From positions 1 to 18,256 of the forward strand of contig JBDSOU010000229.1 in NCBI GenBank assembly GCA_039914625.1: a stretch of 18,256 nucleotides of DNA, written 5' to 3'. Under the pieces are notes generated by a model that saw nothing but the letters and a program-made list of their open reading frames with translations, had not been told where the DNA came from and did no database searches. This DNA is from DATEMK01 sp039914625. GTDB lineage: Bacteria > Bacteroidota > Bacteroidia > AKYH767-A > OLB10. This document shows, one piece after another, positions 1-7,518 of this stretch (the first letter of the stretch is position 1; each line of letters begins with the position of its first letter). A program made the position numbers and the translations under genes.

Positions 1-146
1 GCAATTCCGGCTTCACCGAATATATGCTTTGCGCTGCTAATAACAGCAGGAATACCTGCTGCAACAGTTTTTGGTGCTGCCAATTTCAACCCTGTAAATT
101 CTTCAGGATTCTCTGCATTAGGTAGATCTTCCATTTCTTCTTTCAT
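1..146 (-). CDS. FdhF/YdeP-type molybdopterin oxidoreductase, N-terminal fragment
   Basis: The open frame starts at the ATG at 146-144 and runs off the left edge, giving about 48 residues. It begins MKEEMEDLPNAENPEEFTG and continues through GIPAVISSAKHIFGEAGI. I recognise this as the N-terminus of the formate dehydrogenase-like alpha subunits of the FdhF/YdeP family, which carry bis-MGD molybdenum cofactor and oxidise or reduce small substrates in the cytoplasm. The catalytic domains lie outside the window, so the substrate cannot be read. The start overlaps the stop of the DUF7009 gene in an ATGA arrangement, implying translational coupling. The operon upstream carries fdhD and mobA, exactly the maturation factors such an enzyme needs. 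The family call rests on N-terminal resemblance plus context. Confidence 0.7.
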   Translation of the reverse strand, partial: MKEEMEDLPNAENPEEFTGLKLAAPKTVAAGIPAVISSAKHIFGEAGI

Positions 147-517
147 GTATGTTCAGAAGCTAAAGGATTCTCATAGTTATCAGATTGATCTTCTGAGATA
201 TTGTCAAGGCATTTGAAATCCTTTTCCAACAAGAGGAATAATTTTTTCCCATCACCAATATCCATTTTACTTTCGTAACCAACCTTTTCTGTGGAGGTCC
301 AATTCTTAGTATCGTTTTCGGGAATAAACATGGTAATCTGGTTATCTGAAAATTCAGCAGAGAGTTCCGAAATTTCCGGATCACTTTTTAAAGCGTAAGT
401 TAAATTTTCTTTTCCGAAATTTATTTTTTCTTCAAGATAACCTTCCGTTTTGAAAAAATCAACTTCTGGCCGGGTGAGGCGGAAGCGCAATGAATTTCCT
501 TTGATGCGTATTTTCAT
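143..517 (-). CDS. DUF7009-family small protein in the formate dehydrogenase operon
   Basis: This 124-residue protein has no signal peptide or membrane segment and begins MKIRIKGNSLRFRLTRPEV, the opening I associate with the Bacteroidota DUF7009 family. It is rich in charged residues and alternating beta-type stretches. No catalytic motif is visible. It follows the GxxExxY gene, and its TGA at 145-143 overlaps the ATG of the molybdopterin oxidoreductase, so the two are probably translated together. An accessory role for the oxidoreductase is an inference from this coupling only; the biochemical function is unknown to me. Confidence 0.7.
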   Translation of the reverse strand: MKIRIKGNSLRFRLTRPEVDFFKTEGYLEEKINFGKENLTYALKSDPEISELSAEFSDNQITMFIPENDTKNWTSTEKVGYESKMDIGDGKKLFLLLEKDFKCLDNISEDQSDNYENPLASEHT

Positions 518-528
518 TTTGTTAATGT

Positions 529-655
529 TTCCCGCAAATTACGCGGATTTTCGCAGATTGTCTTCAACTTTCATTTGCGTTTATCTGCGATATCTGCGAG
601 AGAATTTTATGCGATTTATGTTTCCCTCAAATCTCGCGGATTTTCGCAGATTTTC
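529..655. repeat. Palindromic intergenic repeat, left copy beside GxxExxY
   Basis: The stretch is built from short alternating blocks such as CGCGGATTTTCGCAGATT and TTTATCTGCGATATCTGCG. The blocks face each other, so the whole can fold as an imperfect hairpin. Positions 538-598 are identical over 61 bp to 1099-1159. The GxxExxY stop codon (654-656) lies at its right border, and the DUF7009 start is about 12 bp beyond its left border. Repeats of this composition are common around GxxExxY genes in Bacteroidota in my recollection. Confidence 0.85.
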
Positions 656-1031
656 ATAATTTATTTACTTTCCTAAAGATACTTTTTTCTATATTATCTG
701 AGTTGAAATTTACCAGTATTGCTAATTTCTTATTAGTCAATTTCAAATAAGTCAGAACTATTTTGTGATGGACTTCAGCAAGGTGTTCAATAGATTTAAC
801 TTCAATAATAACTGAATCTTCAACAAGAATGTCAAGTCTGAACCCAAGTTCAAGTTTTTCTTCTTCATAAAATACAGGCACAGGAACTTCTATTTTAACC
901 CCCAGGCGCGCCTTCCTTATTTCATAAACCAATGCAGCAACATAAACCGATTCAAGCAACCCGGGACCAAGTGTATTAAATACTTTAAAAATCGCACCTC
1001 TGATTATATACGAAATTTCGTTTTCAGTCAT
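654..1031 (-). CDS. GxxExxY protein (PD-(D/E)XK nuclease-like)
   Basis: At 125 residues this is the usual length of the GxxExxY family, named after the motif seen here as GPGLLESVY at residues 22-30. The remaining family signature is present: FRLDILVEDSVIIEVKS at about 64-80, in which D67, E77 and K79 form a PD-(D/E)XK-type metal nuclease core, and E27 precedes it. That suggests a nuclease fold, but no substrate is established for the family. The gene is framed by two copies of a palindromic repeat and interrupts an otherwise functionally coherent molybdenum-enzyme operon, which suggests it arrived as a small cassette. It has the same orientation as its neighbours and is probably co-transcribed. 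Confidence 0.88.
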   Translation of the reverse strand: MTENEISYIIRGAIFKVFNTLGPGLLESVYVAALVYEIRKARLGVKIEVPVPVFYEEEKLELGFRLDILVEDSVIIEVKSIEHLAEVHHKIVLTYLKLTNKKLAILVNFNSDNIEKSIFRKVNKL

Positions 1032-1036
1032 TCTTT

Positions 1037-1160
1037 TAATCTGCGTTTATCTGCGTAATCTGCGGGAGATTTTTTTATGCGATTTTAGTTTCCAGCAGAT
1101 TACGCGGATTTTCGCAGATTGTCTTCAACTTTCATTTGCGTTTATCTGCGATATCTGCGG
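1037..1160. repeat. Palindromic intergenic repeat, right copy overlapping the fdhD 3' end
   Basis: This is the second copy of the repeat flanking the GxxExxY gene. A left arm (ATCTGCGTAATCTGCGGGA at about 1048-1066) faces a near-complementary right arm (TCCAGCAGATTACGCGGAT at about 1091-1109), so it can form a long imperfect hairpin. Positions 1099-1159 repeat 538-598 without a mismatch. Positions 1132-1160 also encode the C-terminus and stop of fdhD. Confidence 0.85.
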
Positions 1161-2013
1161 GAACATCTGTAATTATTCTCTCCTCACCTGAATAAATATT
1201 AAACGTTTCATTTCGCAAAAATCCAATCAGAGTCATATTAAATTCTTTTGCAAGTGACACTGCCAGATTAGATGGCGCGCCCACAGTAGCCACAATACTG
1301 ATTCCGGCTATAGCAGCTTTTTGTATCAGTTCAAAACTGGCTCTTCCGCTAAGCAGTAACACATATTCTTCGAGCGGCATCATACCCGATACAAGCGATG
1401 CACCGATAAGCTTGTCCAGCGCATTGTGGCGACCAATGTCTTCGCGCATTAAAACCAATTTACCTGAATCATCGAACAATGCAGATGCATGAAGTCCGCC
1501 TGTATGCCTGAAAATGTTTTGCTGCTGATTCAATTTTTCAGTCAGTGTAAATAAATATTTTTCACTCACAAATAAAGTTTCTTCGAATGCTTTTGTTTTG
1601 CAGATAATTTTTACAGAATCAATAGACGCTTTTCCACAAATACCACAGCTTGATGCTGTGTAAAAATTGCGCTCCAACTTTTTTAAATCGGGGAAAATGC
1701 TTTCATCTAATTCAGCCCGCACAATGTTTTCTTTATTCTCAATTCGGTTTGAATCGGTGCAATACCGGATGTGTGTCACATCCTTATAATTCTGAATGAT
1801 CCCCTCGGTAAAAAGAAACCCCAGTGCCAACTCAAAATCATTTCCGGGGGTGCGCATGGTGACAGAAATATTTTTTTTCTCCCTGTCATAAGCGGGGCCA
1901 TAGCCGAGGCGGATTTCAAGCGGCTCTTCTGAAACCAGCAAATCATCTGCATAAAAGCTGCTATCGCTTTTTATTTTTTTTATTTTAACTAATGAAACGG
2001 AAGGTGAAAGCAT
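1132..2013 (-). CDS. fdhD: Formate dehydrogenase accessory sulfurtransferase FdhD
   Basis: FdhD passes sulfur from a cysteine desulfurase to the bis-MGD cofactor before insertion into formate dehydrogenase. The 293-residue protein shows the family landmarks. TMRTPGNDFELALGFLFTEG lies at about 52-71 and the sulfur-carrying CGIC loop (C123, C126) sits within SSCGICGKAS. FRHTGGLHASALF lies near 168-180, LMREDIGRHNALDKLIG at 188-204, and LSGRASFELIQKA follows. Length is slightly over typical because the last ten residues (VPADIADKRK) are encoded inside the palindromic repeat. The gene follows mobA by 45 bp on the same strand and precedes the oxidoreductase fragment, so it belongs to a molybdenum-enzyme maturation operon. 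The start chosen is the first in-frame ATG. Confidence 0.95.
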   Translation of the reverse strand: MLSPSVSLVKIKKIKSDSSFYADDLLVSEEPLEIRLGYGPAYDREKKNISVTMRTPGNDFELALGFLFTEGIIQNYKDVTHIRYCTDSNRIENKENIVRAELDESIFPDLKKLERNFYTASSCGICGKASIDSVKIICKTKAFEETLFVSEKYLFTLTEKLNQQQNIFRHTGGLHASALFDDSGKLVLMREDIGRHNALDKLIGASLVSGMMPLEEYVLLLSGRASFELIQKAAIAGISIVATVGAPSNLAVSLAKEFNMTLIGFLRNETFNIYSGEERIITDVPADIADKRK

Positions 2014-2058
2014 TCAACAAAATTAGGAGGAATATTGGAAAGAACCTTTCAAAAGATA

Positions 2059-2661
2059 TTAATTGTTTTGGGTGAGAATTCGCTTTAATGCTTCTTCATA
2101 CTGTTCTTTCGTATTAATGCCGGTTAAAACATCAGGTGATATAGGAAAAATCTTTGCAGCATTTATCTCTTCAAGAAAATATCTCAGTGAATATTTTTTT
2201 TCTTTAAAATTCTTTTTCACTTGTCCAAAAGATTTGTTTTCATAAATAGCAAGAAGCGGTTCATATATTGAAGCATGTATATTAAAAAAGGAAGCAGCCA
2301 TTGAATTTTCATTTCTTGCATCAATTAGCTTTTGCAAATCTTCTTTTTTGATAAAAGGATAATCGCAGCCAACTGTTAAATATGAAAAATCATTGTGTAA
2401 TTCAAACGCACTTAGCAAAGCCGCCATCGGACCGATGTTTTCATATTGGGGAGCATCAAGAATTACATTATATTTTCCGGAAACTGAATTTGCCTGTTCA
2501 CGATTGCAGGAGAGAAAAACTTTTTCACAGATCATTCCGAGCATTTCATATAAATAATATCTCTGGGGCATTCCATGATAATTAAGCAGGCTTTTGTCTG
2601 CTCCCATCCGGCTGCTTTTTCCTCCGCATATAACAAGTCCGTAAATTTGGTTCATCAACAA
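2059..2661 (-). CDS. mobA: Molybdenum cofactor guanylyltransferase MobA
   Basis: MobA joins GMP to molybdopterin, making the guanine dinucleotide form of the cofactor used by formate dehydrogenase-type enzymes. The 200-residue protein has the nucleotidyltransferase signature GLVICGGKSSRMGADKSLL at residues 8-26, with the G-x-S-x-RMG-x-DK loop, then NIGPMAALLSAF at about 75-86 and the metal-binding VGCDYPF (D100). There is no signal peptide, consistent with a cytoplasmic enzyme. It is the first gene of the minus-strand operon. The protein could start at Met1 or Met3 (MLMNQIYG). No strong -7 box was found upstream; TTACTTTG near 2674-2681 is one mismatch from TAnnTTTG. Confidence 0.93.
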   Translation of the reverse strand: MLMNQIYGLVICGGKSSRMGADKSLLNYHGMPQRYYLYEMLGMICEKVFLSCNREQANSVSGKYNVILDAPQYENIGPMAALLSAFELHNDFSYLTVGCDYPFIKKEDLQKLIDARNENSMAASFFNIHASIYEPLLAIYENKSFGQVKKNFKEKKYSLRYFLEEINAAKIFPISPDVLTGINTKEQYEEALKRILTQNN

Positions 2662-2864
2662 GAAATTTAATTGTCAAAGTAATATCTTTTTACAATAAAA
2701 AAATACTTTTAGAAAAAAGAGTTAAAAATATCTGATGATCTCAAATTCAAAAAGAAAAATTACTTTCGCTTAAAAATGTATTAACTCCTTAGTCTCTTCG
2801 CAGGACTAAAAAATTTCGCAGACACAGTTCTACACCTAATGAATGCAAGGGCAAAATTTTGTTT

Positions 2865-2872
2865 TACTTTTG
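2865..2872 (+). promoter_or_regulatory. -7 box of the S33 hydrolase gene
   Basis: TACTTTTG fits the Bacteroidota -7 consensus TAnnTTTG and lies about 40 bp before the ATG at 2914. No clear TTTG -33 element stands at the expected distance, so this is a moderate call. Confidence 0.45.
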
Positions 2873-2913
2873 ATTTATAAATTTAGAAACAGTTAACCTG
2901 AAAAAAAGACAGC

Positions 2914-3885
2914 ATGAAACCTGCAAAAATTTATTTGTTCTTCTACCTCATAATTGTTATGACTTTTTTTATCAGCTGTAAAAACGAAAAAAAGTTAATA
3001 CCGGCTGAAGGGTTCATTCATCTGAAAGCAGGTAAAATTTATTACCGCATCGTGGGCAAAGGTGCTAAAACACCCCTTCTCACATTGCATGGCGGCCCGG
3101 GGGTTCCCAGCTATTATTTGAATCCTTTAGAGGCTTTAAGCAAAGACCGTCCTGTAATATTTTTTGATCAGTTAGGATGCGGCCGTTCAGACAGGATTAC
3201 TGATACGTCATTGATGACTGTAGAAAATTTTGTGGATCAGTTGAAACAAATCCGTGACTCGTTAGGCTTAAAAGATTATTATCTTTATGGCCAATCATGG
3301 GGAACCATGCTCGGGACAGATTTTTATTTAAAGTATCCCGCAGGAATCAAAGCAATTATTTTAAGCAGCCCTGCTATCAGCATTCCGCTTTGGCTTGCTG
3401 ATGCTGATACGCTTATTGCAACGCTCCCGGATTCTGTGCAGCAGGCCATCAGGATTAATGAACAAAATAAAACATATGACAATCCCGGTTATCAGCAGGC
3501 TGTCCGGATTTATTACGAGCATTATGTGGCAAGAAAATTACCCTGGTCCGCGGATGTTGACAGTGCATTTTCACCGACAAAAATGGGCGTGAATTTTTAC
3601 GTATATATGGGAGGGCCCAGCGAGTTTACTATAACCGGGCCATTAAAAGATTATGACCGTACTAATCGTTTGAAAGAAATAAAAGTTCCCACACTTTTTA
3701 TTACGGGAGAATTTGATGAAGCACGTCCATCAACAGTGAGGTACTATCAAAGCCTTGTACCAGGAGCGAAATTTGAAATGATAGAAGGCGCAGGGCATCT
3801 GACCATGCAAGATAATCCTCAAAAAAATAATGAGGTGATTACCCGTTTTATTAATGGAACTGAGAAGTACCCTTCAGGGATTTAG
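2914..3885 (+). CDS. Proline iminopeptidase-like alpha/beta hydrolase lipoprotein (S33)
   Basis: This 323-residue protein has a lipoprotein signal peptide (MKPAKIYLFFYLIIVMTFFIS, then C22), so it is likely anchored in an envelope membrane. The hydrolase core contains HGGPG at 59-63 (oxyanion loop of S33 prolyl aminopeptidases) and FDQLGCGRSD near 84-93. The nucleophile elbow GQSWG has Ser128, and the remaining triad members are Asp268 in GEFDEARPS and His295 in GAGHLTM. Family members release N-terminal proline or hydrolyse related amides and esters; the substrate here is not determined by sequence. It is a single-gene unit convergent with the M28 peptidase gene. Together with the two peptidases that follow, it suggests peptide scavenging outside the cytoplasm. 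Confidence 0.9.
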   Translation: MKPAKIYLFFYLIIVMTFFISCKNEKKLIPAEGFIHLKAGKIYYRIVGKGAKTPLLTLHGGPGVPSYYLNPLEALSKDRPVIFFDQLGCGRSDRITDTSLMTVENFVDQLKQIRDSLGLKDYYLYGQSWGTMLGTDFYLKYPAGIKAIILSSPAISIPLWLADADTLIATLPDSVQQAIRINEQNKTYDNPGYQQAVRIYYEHYVARKLPWSADVDSAFSPTKMGVNFYVYMGGPSEFTITGPLKDYDRTNRLKEIKVPTLFITGEFDEARPSTVRYYQSLVPGAKFEMIEGAGHLTMQDNPQKNNEVITRFINGTEKYPSGI

Positions 3886-3902
3886 GGTATTTGAATTTTT
3901 TC
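3868..3902 (+). terminator. Intrinsic terminator after the S33 hydrolase gene
   Basis: A TACCCT / AGGGTA stem (3868-3873 with 3884-3889) overlaps the stop codon region and is followed by TTTGAATTTTTT. The six-bp stem is short but well placed. Confidence 0.5.
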
Positions 3903-4007
3903 TCTCCAGTTTCTCCCGGGACTTCACAGGAATTGGAAAACCCTAAACGTGCACCAACCAAAAAATTAGTACCTGTTAAGAAGGATTCGTAATGCAAAAA
4001 AGAATTT

Positions 4008-5561
4008 TTATTTTTTTTCAGGTTTGGGTAATGGTTTTCTTATTAATTTTTCATCACGCATAGCCGTGTTGTAAACAAAGAATGCGATTATGGCTGCGCA
4101 TTGCATGAGGTCTGTTTTTTGAATACGGTCGTAGGTATCCATATTGGTGTGATGCGTTTTGGTATCATAATCCATTTCATCCTGTATAAACTGTAAGCCG
4201 GGTATGCCCACGGCATCGAACGATAAATGGTCAGTGCCGCCTGTGTTGCGCGTGGTGACTGTTGTGGCACCCAGGTCATCAAAAGGTTCCAGCCATGCTT
4301 CAAACATGGGGCGAAGCGCATCGTTTCCCTGCAGGTAAATTCCCCTTATTTTTCCGCCACCGTTGTCAAGGTTATAATAGGCTGAAATGTTCTTATGTTC
4401 CGGCTTAAGAACCATCACTCCGGGTTCGGCAAAATGATTTTTAACGTATCCTTCTGATCCCAGCAATCCCTGCTCTTCACCGCTCCATAATGCAATCCGT
4501 ATGGTTCTGCGGGGCACCAGGTCAAGTGTTTTCAGTATCCGCATTACTTCCATCATTACAGCACACCCGGCAGCATTATCCGTGGCGCCCGTGGCGGCAT
4601 GCCATGAATCGAGGTGAGCGCCCATCATAACCACTTCGTTTTTCAAATTCTTATCAGTTCCCGGTATTTCGGCTGTCACATTATATTGCAGCGTATCCTT
4701 ATCATTAAAAGCTGTTTTTATTTCCATTTCTATTTCCACGGCTTTACCTGCTTCGAGCAGACGAACAAGCCTGTTTACATGCTCCGGGGACATTTCAAGT
4801 TCAGGCAAAACGGGTTTTGCATCAGCGGCATAAGAGGCTCCGTTAGATGTCCAGTAAGTTCCCATAGCCCCCCCGCGAGCGCCTGTCACAGCCAATGCTT
4901 TTTCTGCTATTAAAAATTCGCTTCTCTTTTGGCGGAAAGAACGCACGGCCCTGTACTTTGCCCGGTCAAAATTGTTTTCATTAAGGTCGGAGGCAATACT
5001 TTTATCAAGGTACAGGTTTTTTAATTCTTCGTCTGAATAGCGCTTGAATTCCGGTTTTAAGCCCGGTTTAATTTCAGTGCCGGATGCTATAACTATAATT
5101 TTACCTTCCAGTTTTCCTTTATATTTTTCAAGCTCTTCTTCGTTGTCAGCTTTTAATAACGTAGCTGCTGCATGAACGGGCCCGTTAGTTCCGGGTGTCC
5201 AGGCTTTTGGAGTTCCGCTGAGCTGCTGGTAATAAGGTACAGTCATTGCCATATAAGACTTTTGAATTTCCCATCCTTTTCCGAATCCGCCCCATAATTC
5301 CAGGTTTGCATTTACCATTCCCCAGTCTTGAAGTTGTTTGCGCGCCAACTCCTGTGCATTCTTCAGGTTAGCTGAACCGGTAAGCCGAGGACCGCTTACA
5401 TCGGAGAGGTTAAATAAAATATCCATCACCTTCGAACGGTTGAACGCCTCATCTTTTATCTTCGAAACTATGGATAAATCAACTTTTTCATTTTGTGCTT
5501 TTAAATTTACAGTTGTTAAAACAAACAAAAAGCCAATACACAGATAACATTTTTTTTTCAT
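4008..5561 (-). CDS. Secreted M28-family zinc peptidase
   Basis: The 517-residue protein has a cleavable signal peptide (residues 1-23, ending NLKAQ). A PA-like insert occupies roughly 125-250, followed by an M28 catalytic domain. The two-zinc site is complete. H316 and D318 lie in MGAHLDSW, D328 in TGATDNAAG, the catalytic and ligand pair E362/E363 in LWSGEEQGLLGSEGY, D399 in YYNLDNGGG, and H471 in THHTNMDT. M28 enzymes are aminopeptidases or carboxypeptidases acting on oligopeptides; which one applies here cannot be read from sequence. It follows the DUF885 gene on the same strand, but each has its own promoter-like box. The start gives a well-formed signal peptide. Confidence 0.94.
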   Translation of the reverse strand: MKKKCYLCIGFLFVLTTVNLKAQNEKVDLSIVSKIKDEAFNRSKVMDILFNLSDVSGPRLTGSANLKNAQELARKQLQDWGMVNANLELWGGFGKGWEIQKSYMAMTVPYYQQLSGTPKAWTPGTNGPVHAAATLLKADNEEELEKYKGKLEGKIIVIASGTEIKPGLKPEFKRYSDEELKNLYLDKSIASDLNENNFDRAKYRAVRSFRQKRSEFLIAEKALAVTGARGGAMGTYWTSNGASYAADAKPVLPELEMSPEHVNRLVRLLEAGKAVEIEMEIKTAFNDKDTLQYNVTAEIPGTDKNLKNEVVMMGAHLDSWHAATGATDNAAGCAVMMEVMRILKTLDLVPRRTIRIALWSGEEQGLLGSEGYVKNHFAEPGVMVLKPEHKNISAYYNLDNGGGKIRGIYLQGNDALRPMFEAWLEPFDDLGATTVTTRNTGGTDHLSFDAVGIPGLQFIQDEMDYDTKTHHTNMDTYDRIQKTDLMQCAAIIAFFVYNTAMRDEKLIRKPLPKPEKK

Positions 5562-5590
5562 AGAGACAGTAGTTTTGTTCCTCCTGCAAG

Positions 5591-5615
5591 GGAGACGAAA
5601 ATAAAATTTTTAATT
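5591..5615 (-). promoter_or_regulatory. Promoter-like box of the M28 peptidase gene
   Basis: Read on the minus strand this contains TTTATTTTCGTCTCC preceded by an A/T run. TATTTTCG (5603-5596) resembles TAnnTTTG with C at the seventh base. The 25-bp segment matches 7484-7508 upstream of the DUF885 gene with one difference. It lies about 35 bp before the ATG at 5561. Confidence 0.55.
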
Positions 5616-5648
5616 AATTTAATAATTTATACCAGGGGTTGAATGGAG

Positions 5649-7418
5649 TTACTGCATCATCAGTTCACGAATGTATTTAACCGGGGAACTTCCATAACTC
5701 AAAAACTTTTCGTGAAAGTCTTTTAAGCTGTATGTATCGCCCATCTTCTTTTTGTAATCATCGCGAAGCGAAAAAATGGCTGTTGAACCCGAATAGTAAG
5801 AACAAAGCTGCACCTGCGAAACCGTTGCGCGGTGATATTTTTCTTCCGCCTGCGCATTGGTTTGAAAACACTCCTTCACCATCAGGTGTATTAAATCTTC
5901 TTTCGGTTTATTGAGGCATTGCAATTCGTAATCAATAATCACATTGGCAAGCTCGCGGAGCTTTAATTTGCCATGCACCAATTCCATTTCCGGTGAATTA
6001 TTTCCCCAGCCGTTTTCGAGCATCATGCTTTCGGTGTACACAGCCCACCCTTCTACCATCGCCCCGTTCTGAAAAACAGATCTCACCACATCGGGAGATC
6101 TTTTGTTGTTGTAAATTCCCTGCAAGCAATGCCCCGGAACTGCTTCGTGAATAGAAAGCAGCTGCGAAGAATAATTGTTGTATTCTTTCAAAACACCTTC
6201 GACCCTTTCAGGAGTATATAATGTTAAATCATCAATGTTATAATACGTTGTTCCGCTTTTTTGATAAGGCGGAGTAAACTCTGCGCTTGCCACACTGAAT
6301 CCTCTTGCATACTCCGGCATTATGCGCACTTTGATCGGGGGCGAAGCAGTATCAAAGTCAAACAGGTTTTTCTCTATTATAAATTTCTTTAAACTATACA
6401 CCTGGCTGGTAAGTGAATCGAAGAAATTTTTCGGTGATGCGTGCTGCAATTGAATTTTATCCAGCACCATCTGTACCACCTGTAAGCTGTCTTTTGGTTT
6501 CTCCTGTGTTGAATAGTATTTCGCCCACAATGAATTTGCCATCGCAATCATTTTCTGATGATACATTTGCTTGTCAGCCTTTGCTTTTTCATACACCTGT
6601 TCAGGAGTAAAATCAGTGGCCAAATCGTATTTGAATTTTTCTGTGAATAATTCTTTACCAATTCTAAAATTGCGGAACACACGTTTTTTATCCGTATCAA
6701 TTACCTTCAGGGCAGCAACAAAATCATTGACAGCTTTTGTTGTCCTGCCGATGTTTTGCTGCAATGTTTCTTTTTCTGCATCACTTAAATGCGATGCTTT
6801 AATGGAATCGGTAAGTGAAGTCCCGAATAGTGAAAGCCCTCCCAGGTTTTGTTTAATGGACAGTTCAAGGTGTTCTTTAGTTGGATTGCTAAGTGCGGAA
6901 AGAGCCGCTTTGTAATATTCATCAGCATGTTCGAGGTGCTTCGAAAGAATTTTCAACCGTTCATCCAGCGGAGCATAGGGCTGGTTGACGATGTAATCAC
7001 AGTCTCCCGCAAGATTATAGCTGGCGGCATTCCATTCCTGAGATTTAAAAACTGAGGTGTACCAGATGTCGCTCTCTAATTGGTTTTTGATAATGTTAAA
7101 ACTTATTTTGTTGTTACTTTCAAGCGCTTTAAAGTTCAGGCTGTTTAGCGAGTCGAGCCATCGTTCAGAAAAAGTAATGTTGTTTGCAAATGACGTGCTG
7201 TCAGGAATCACGAGCTTTTCGTAGTATTTTCCATACCCTGCAAAGATGGAACCGGAAGGATACATGCTCCAATACGCATCTAAGAAAGTATCTTCAAATT
7301 TTGAAAACTCCTGATCAGCCTGGCCGGCCCGGTCGTTATCAGCGGTTTGTTTTTTTGAATTGCAGCCGAATGTTGCAAGTGTGAATGCAATAAGGATGAT
7401 GAAGATGTTTTTTTTCAC
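5649..7418 (-). CDS. DUF885-family putative metallopeptidase lipoprotein
   Basis: The 589-residue protein begins with a lipoprotein signal peptide (MKKNIFIILIAFTLATFG, then C19), placing it in the cell envelope. Most of it is a helical DUF885 domain. The diagnostic segment is SIHEAVPGHCLQG at about 422-434, an HExxxGH metal-binding motif, followed by MVEGWAVYTESMML at 454-467, whose Glu is the likely third ligand. Members are related to zinc carboxypeptidase-like enzymes, but few have been characterised. Length is typical for the family. It neighbours an M28 peptidase on the same strand and shares an almost identical promoter-like box with it, which suggests coordinated expression. Confidence 0.92.
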   Translation of the reverse strand: MKKNIFIILIAFTLATFGCNSKKQTADNDRAGQADQEFSKFEDTFLDAYWSMYPSGSIFAGYGKYYEKLVIPDSTSFANNITFSERWLDSLNSLNFKALESNNKISFNIIKNQLESDIWYTSVFKSQEWNAASYNLAGDCDYIVNQPYAPLDERLKILSKHLEHADEYYKAALSALSNPTKEHLELSIKQNLGGLSLFGTSLTDSIKASHLSDAEKETLQQNIGRTTKAVNDFVAALKVIDTDKKRVFRNFRIGKELFTEKFKYDLATDFTPEQVYEKAKADKQMYHQKMIAMANSLWAKYYSTQEKPKDSLQVVQMVLDKIQLQHASPKNFFDSLTSQVYSLKKFIIEKNLFDFDTASPPIKVRIMPEYARGFSVASAEFTPPYQKSGTTYYNIDDLTLYTPERVEGVLKEYNNYSSQLLSIHEAVPGHCLQGIYNNKRSPDVVRSVFQNGAMVEGWAVYTESMMLENGWGNNSPEMELVHGKLKLRELANVIIDYELQCLNKPKEDLIHLMVKECFQTNAQAEEKYHRATVSQVQLCSYYSGSTAIFSLRDDYKKKMGDTYSLKDFHEKFLSYGSSPVKYIRELMMQ

Positions 7419-7483
7419 TGTTAATTGATTTTAGTTGTTATGTTTACTTTCTGAATCTTCCCATTTCGGGGACCGAAAACTTT

Positions 7484-7508
7484 GGAGACGAAAATAAAGT
7501 TTTTAATT
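7484..7508 (-). promoter_or_regulatory. Promoter-like box of the DUF885 gene
   Basis: On the minus strand the core is TAAAAACTTTATTTTCGT followed by CTCC, with TATTTTCG at 7496-7489. The same core occurs at 17483-17503 on the plus strand, and a one-mismatch copy lies upstream of the M28 gene. The 5' leader of the DUF885 gene would be about 65 nt. Confidence 0.55.
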
Positions 7509-7518
7509 TGATTATGGA

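Noticed and set aside
450..659. 69-codon plus-strand frame over the left palindromic repeat
   Set aside because: It overlaps the start of the DUF7009 gene in antisense and is produced by the repetitive sequence.
2790..2815. TTAGTC/GACTAA hairpin in the gap between mobA and the S33 gene
   Set aside because: A six-bp stem with no T tract on either strand at the right side, and no gene ends there, so a terminator reading is not supported.
4614..4913. 99-codon plus-strand frame inside the M28 gene
   Set aside because: It is antisense to the conserved catalytic region, and its sequence resembles no protein family.
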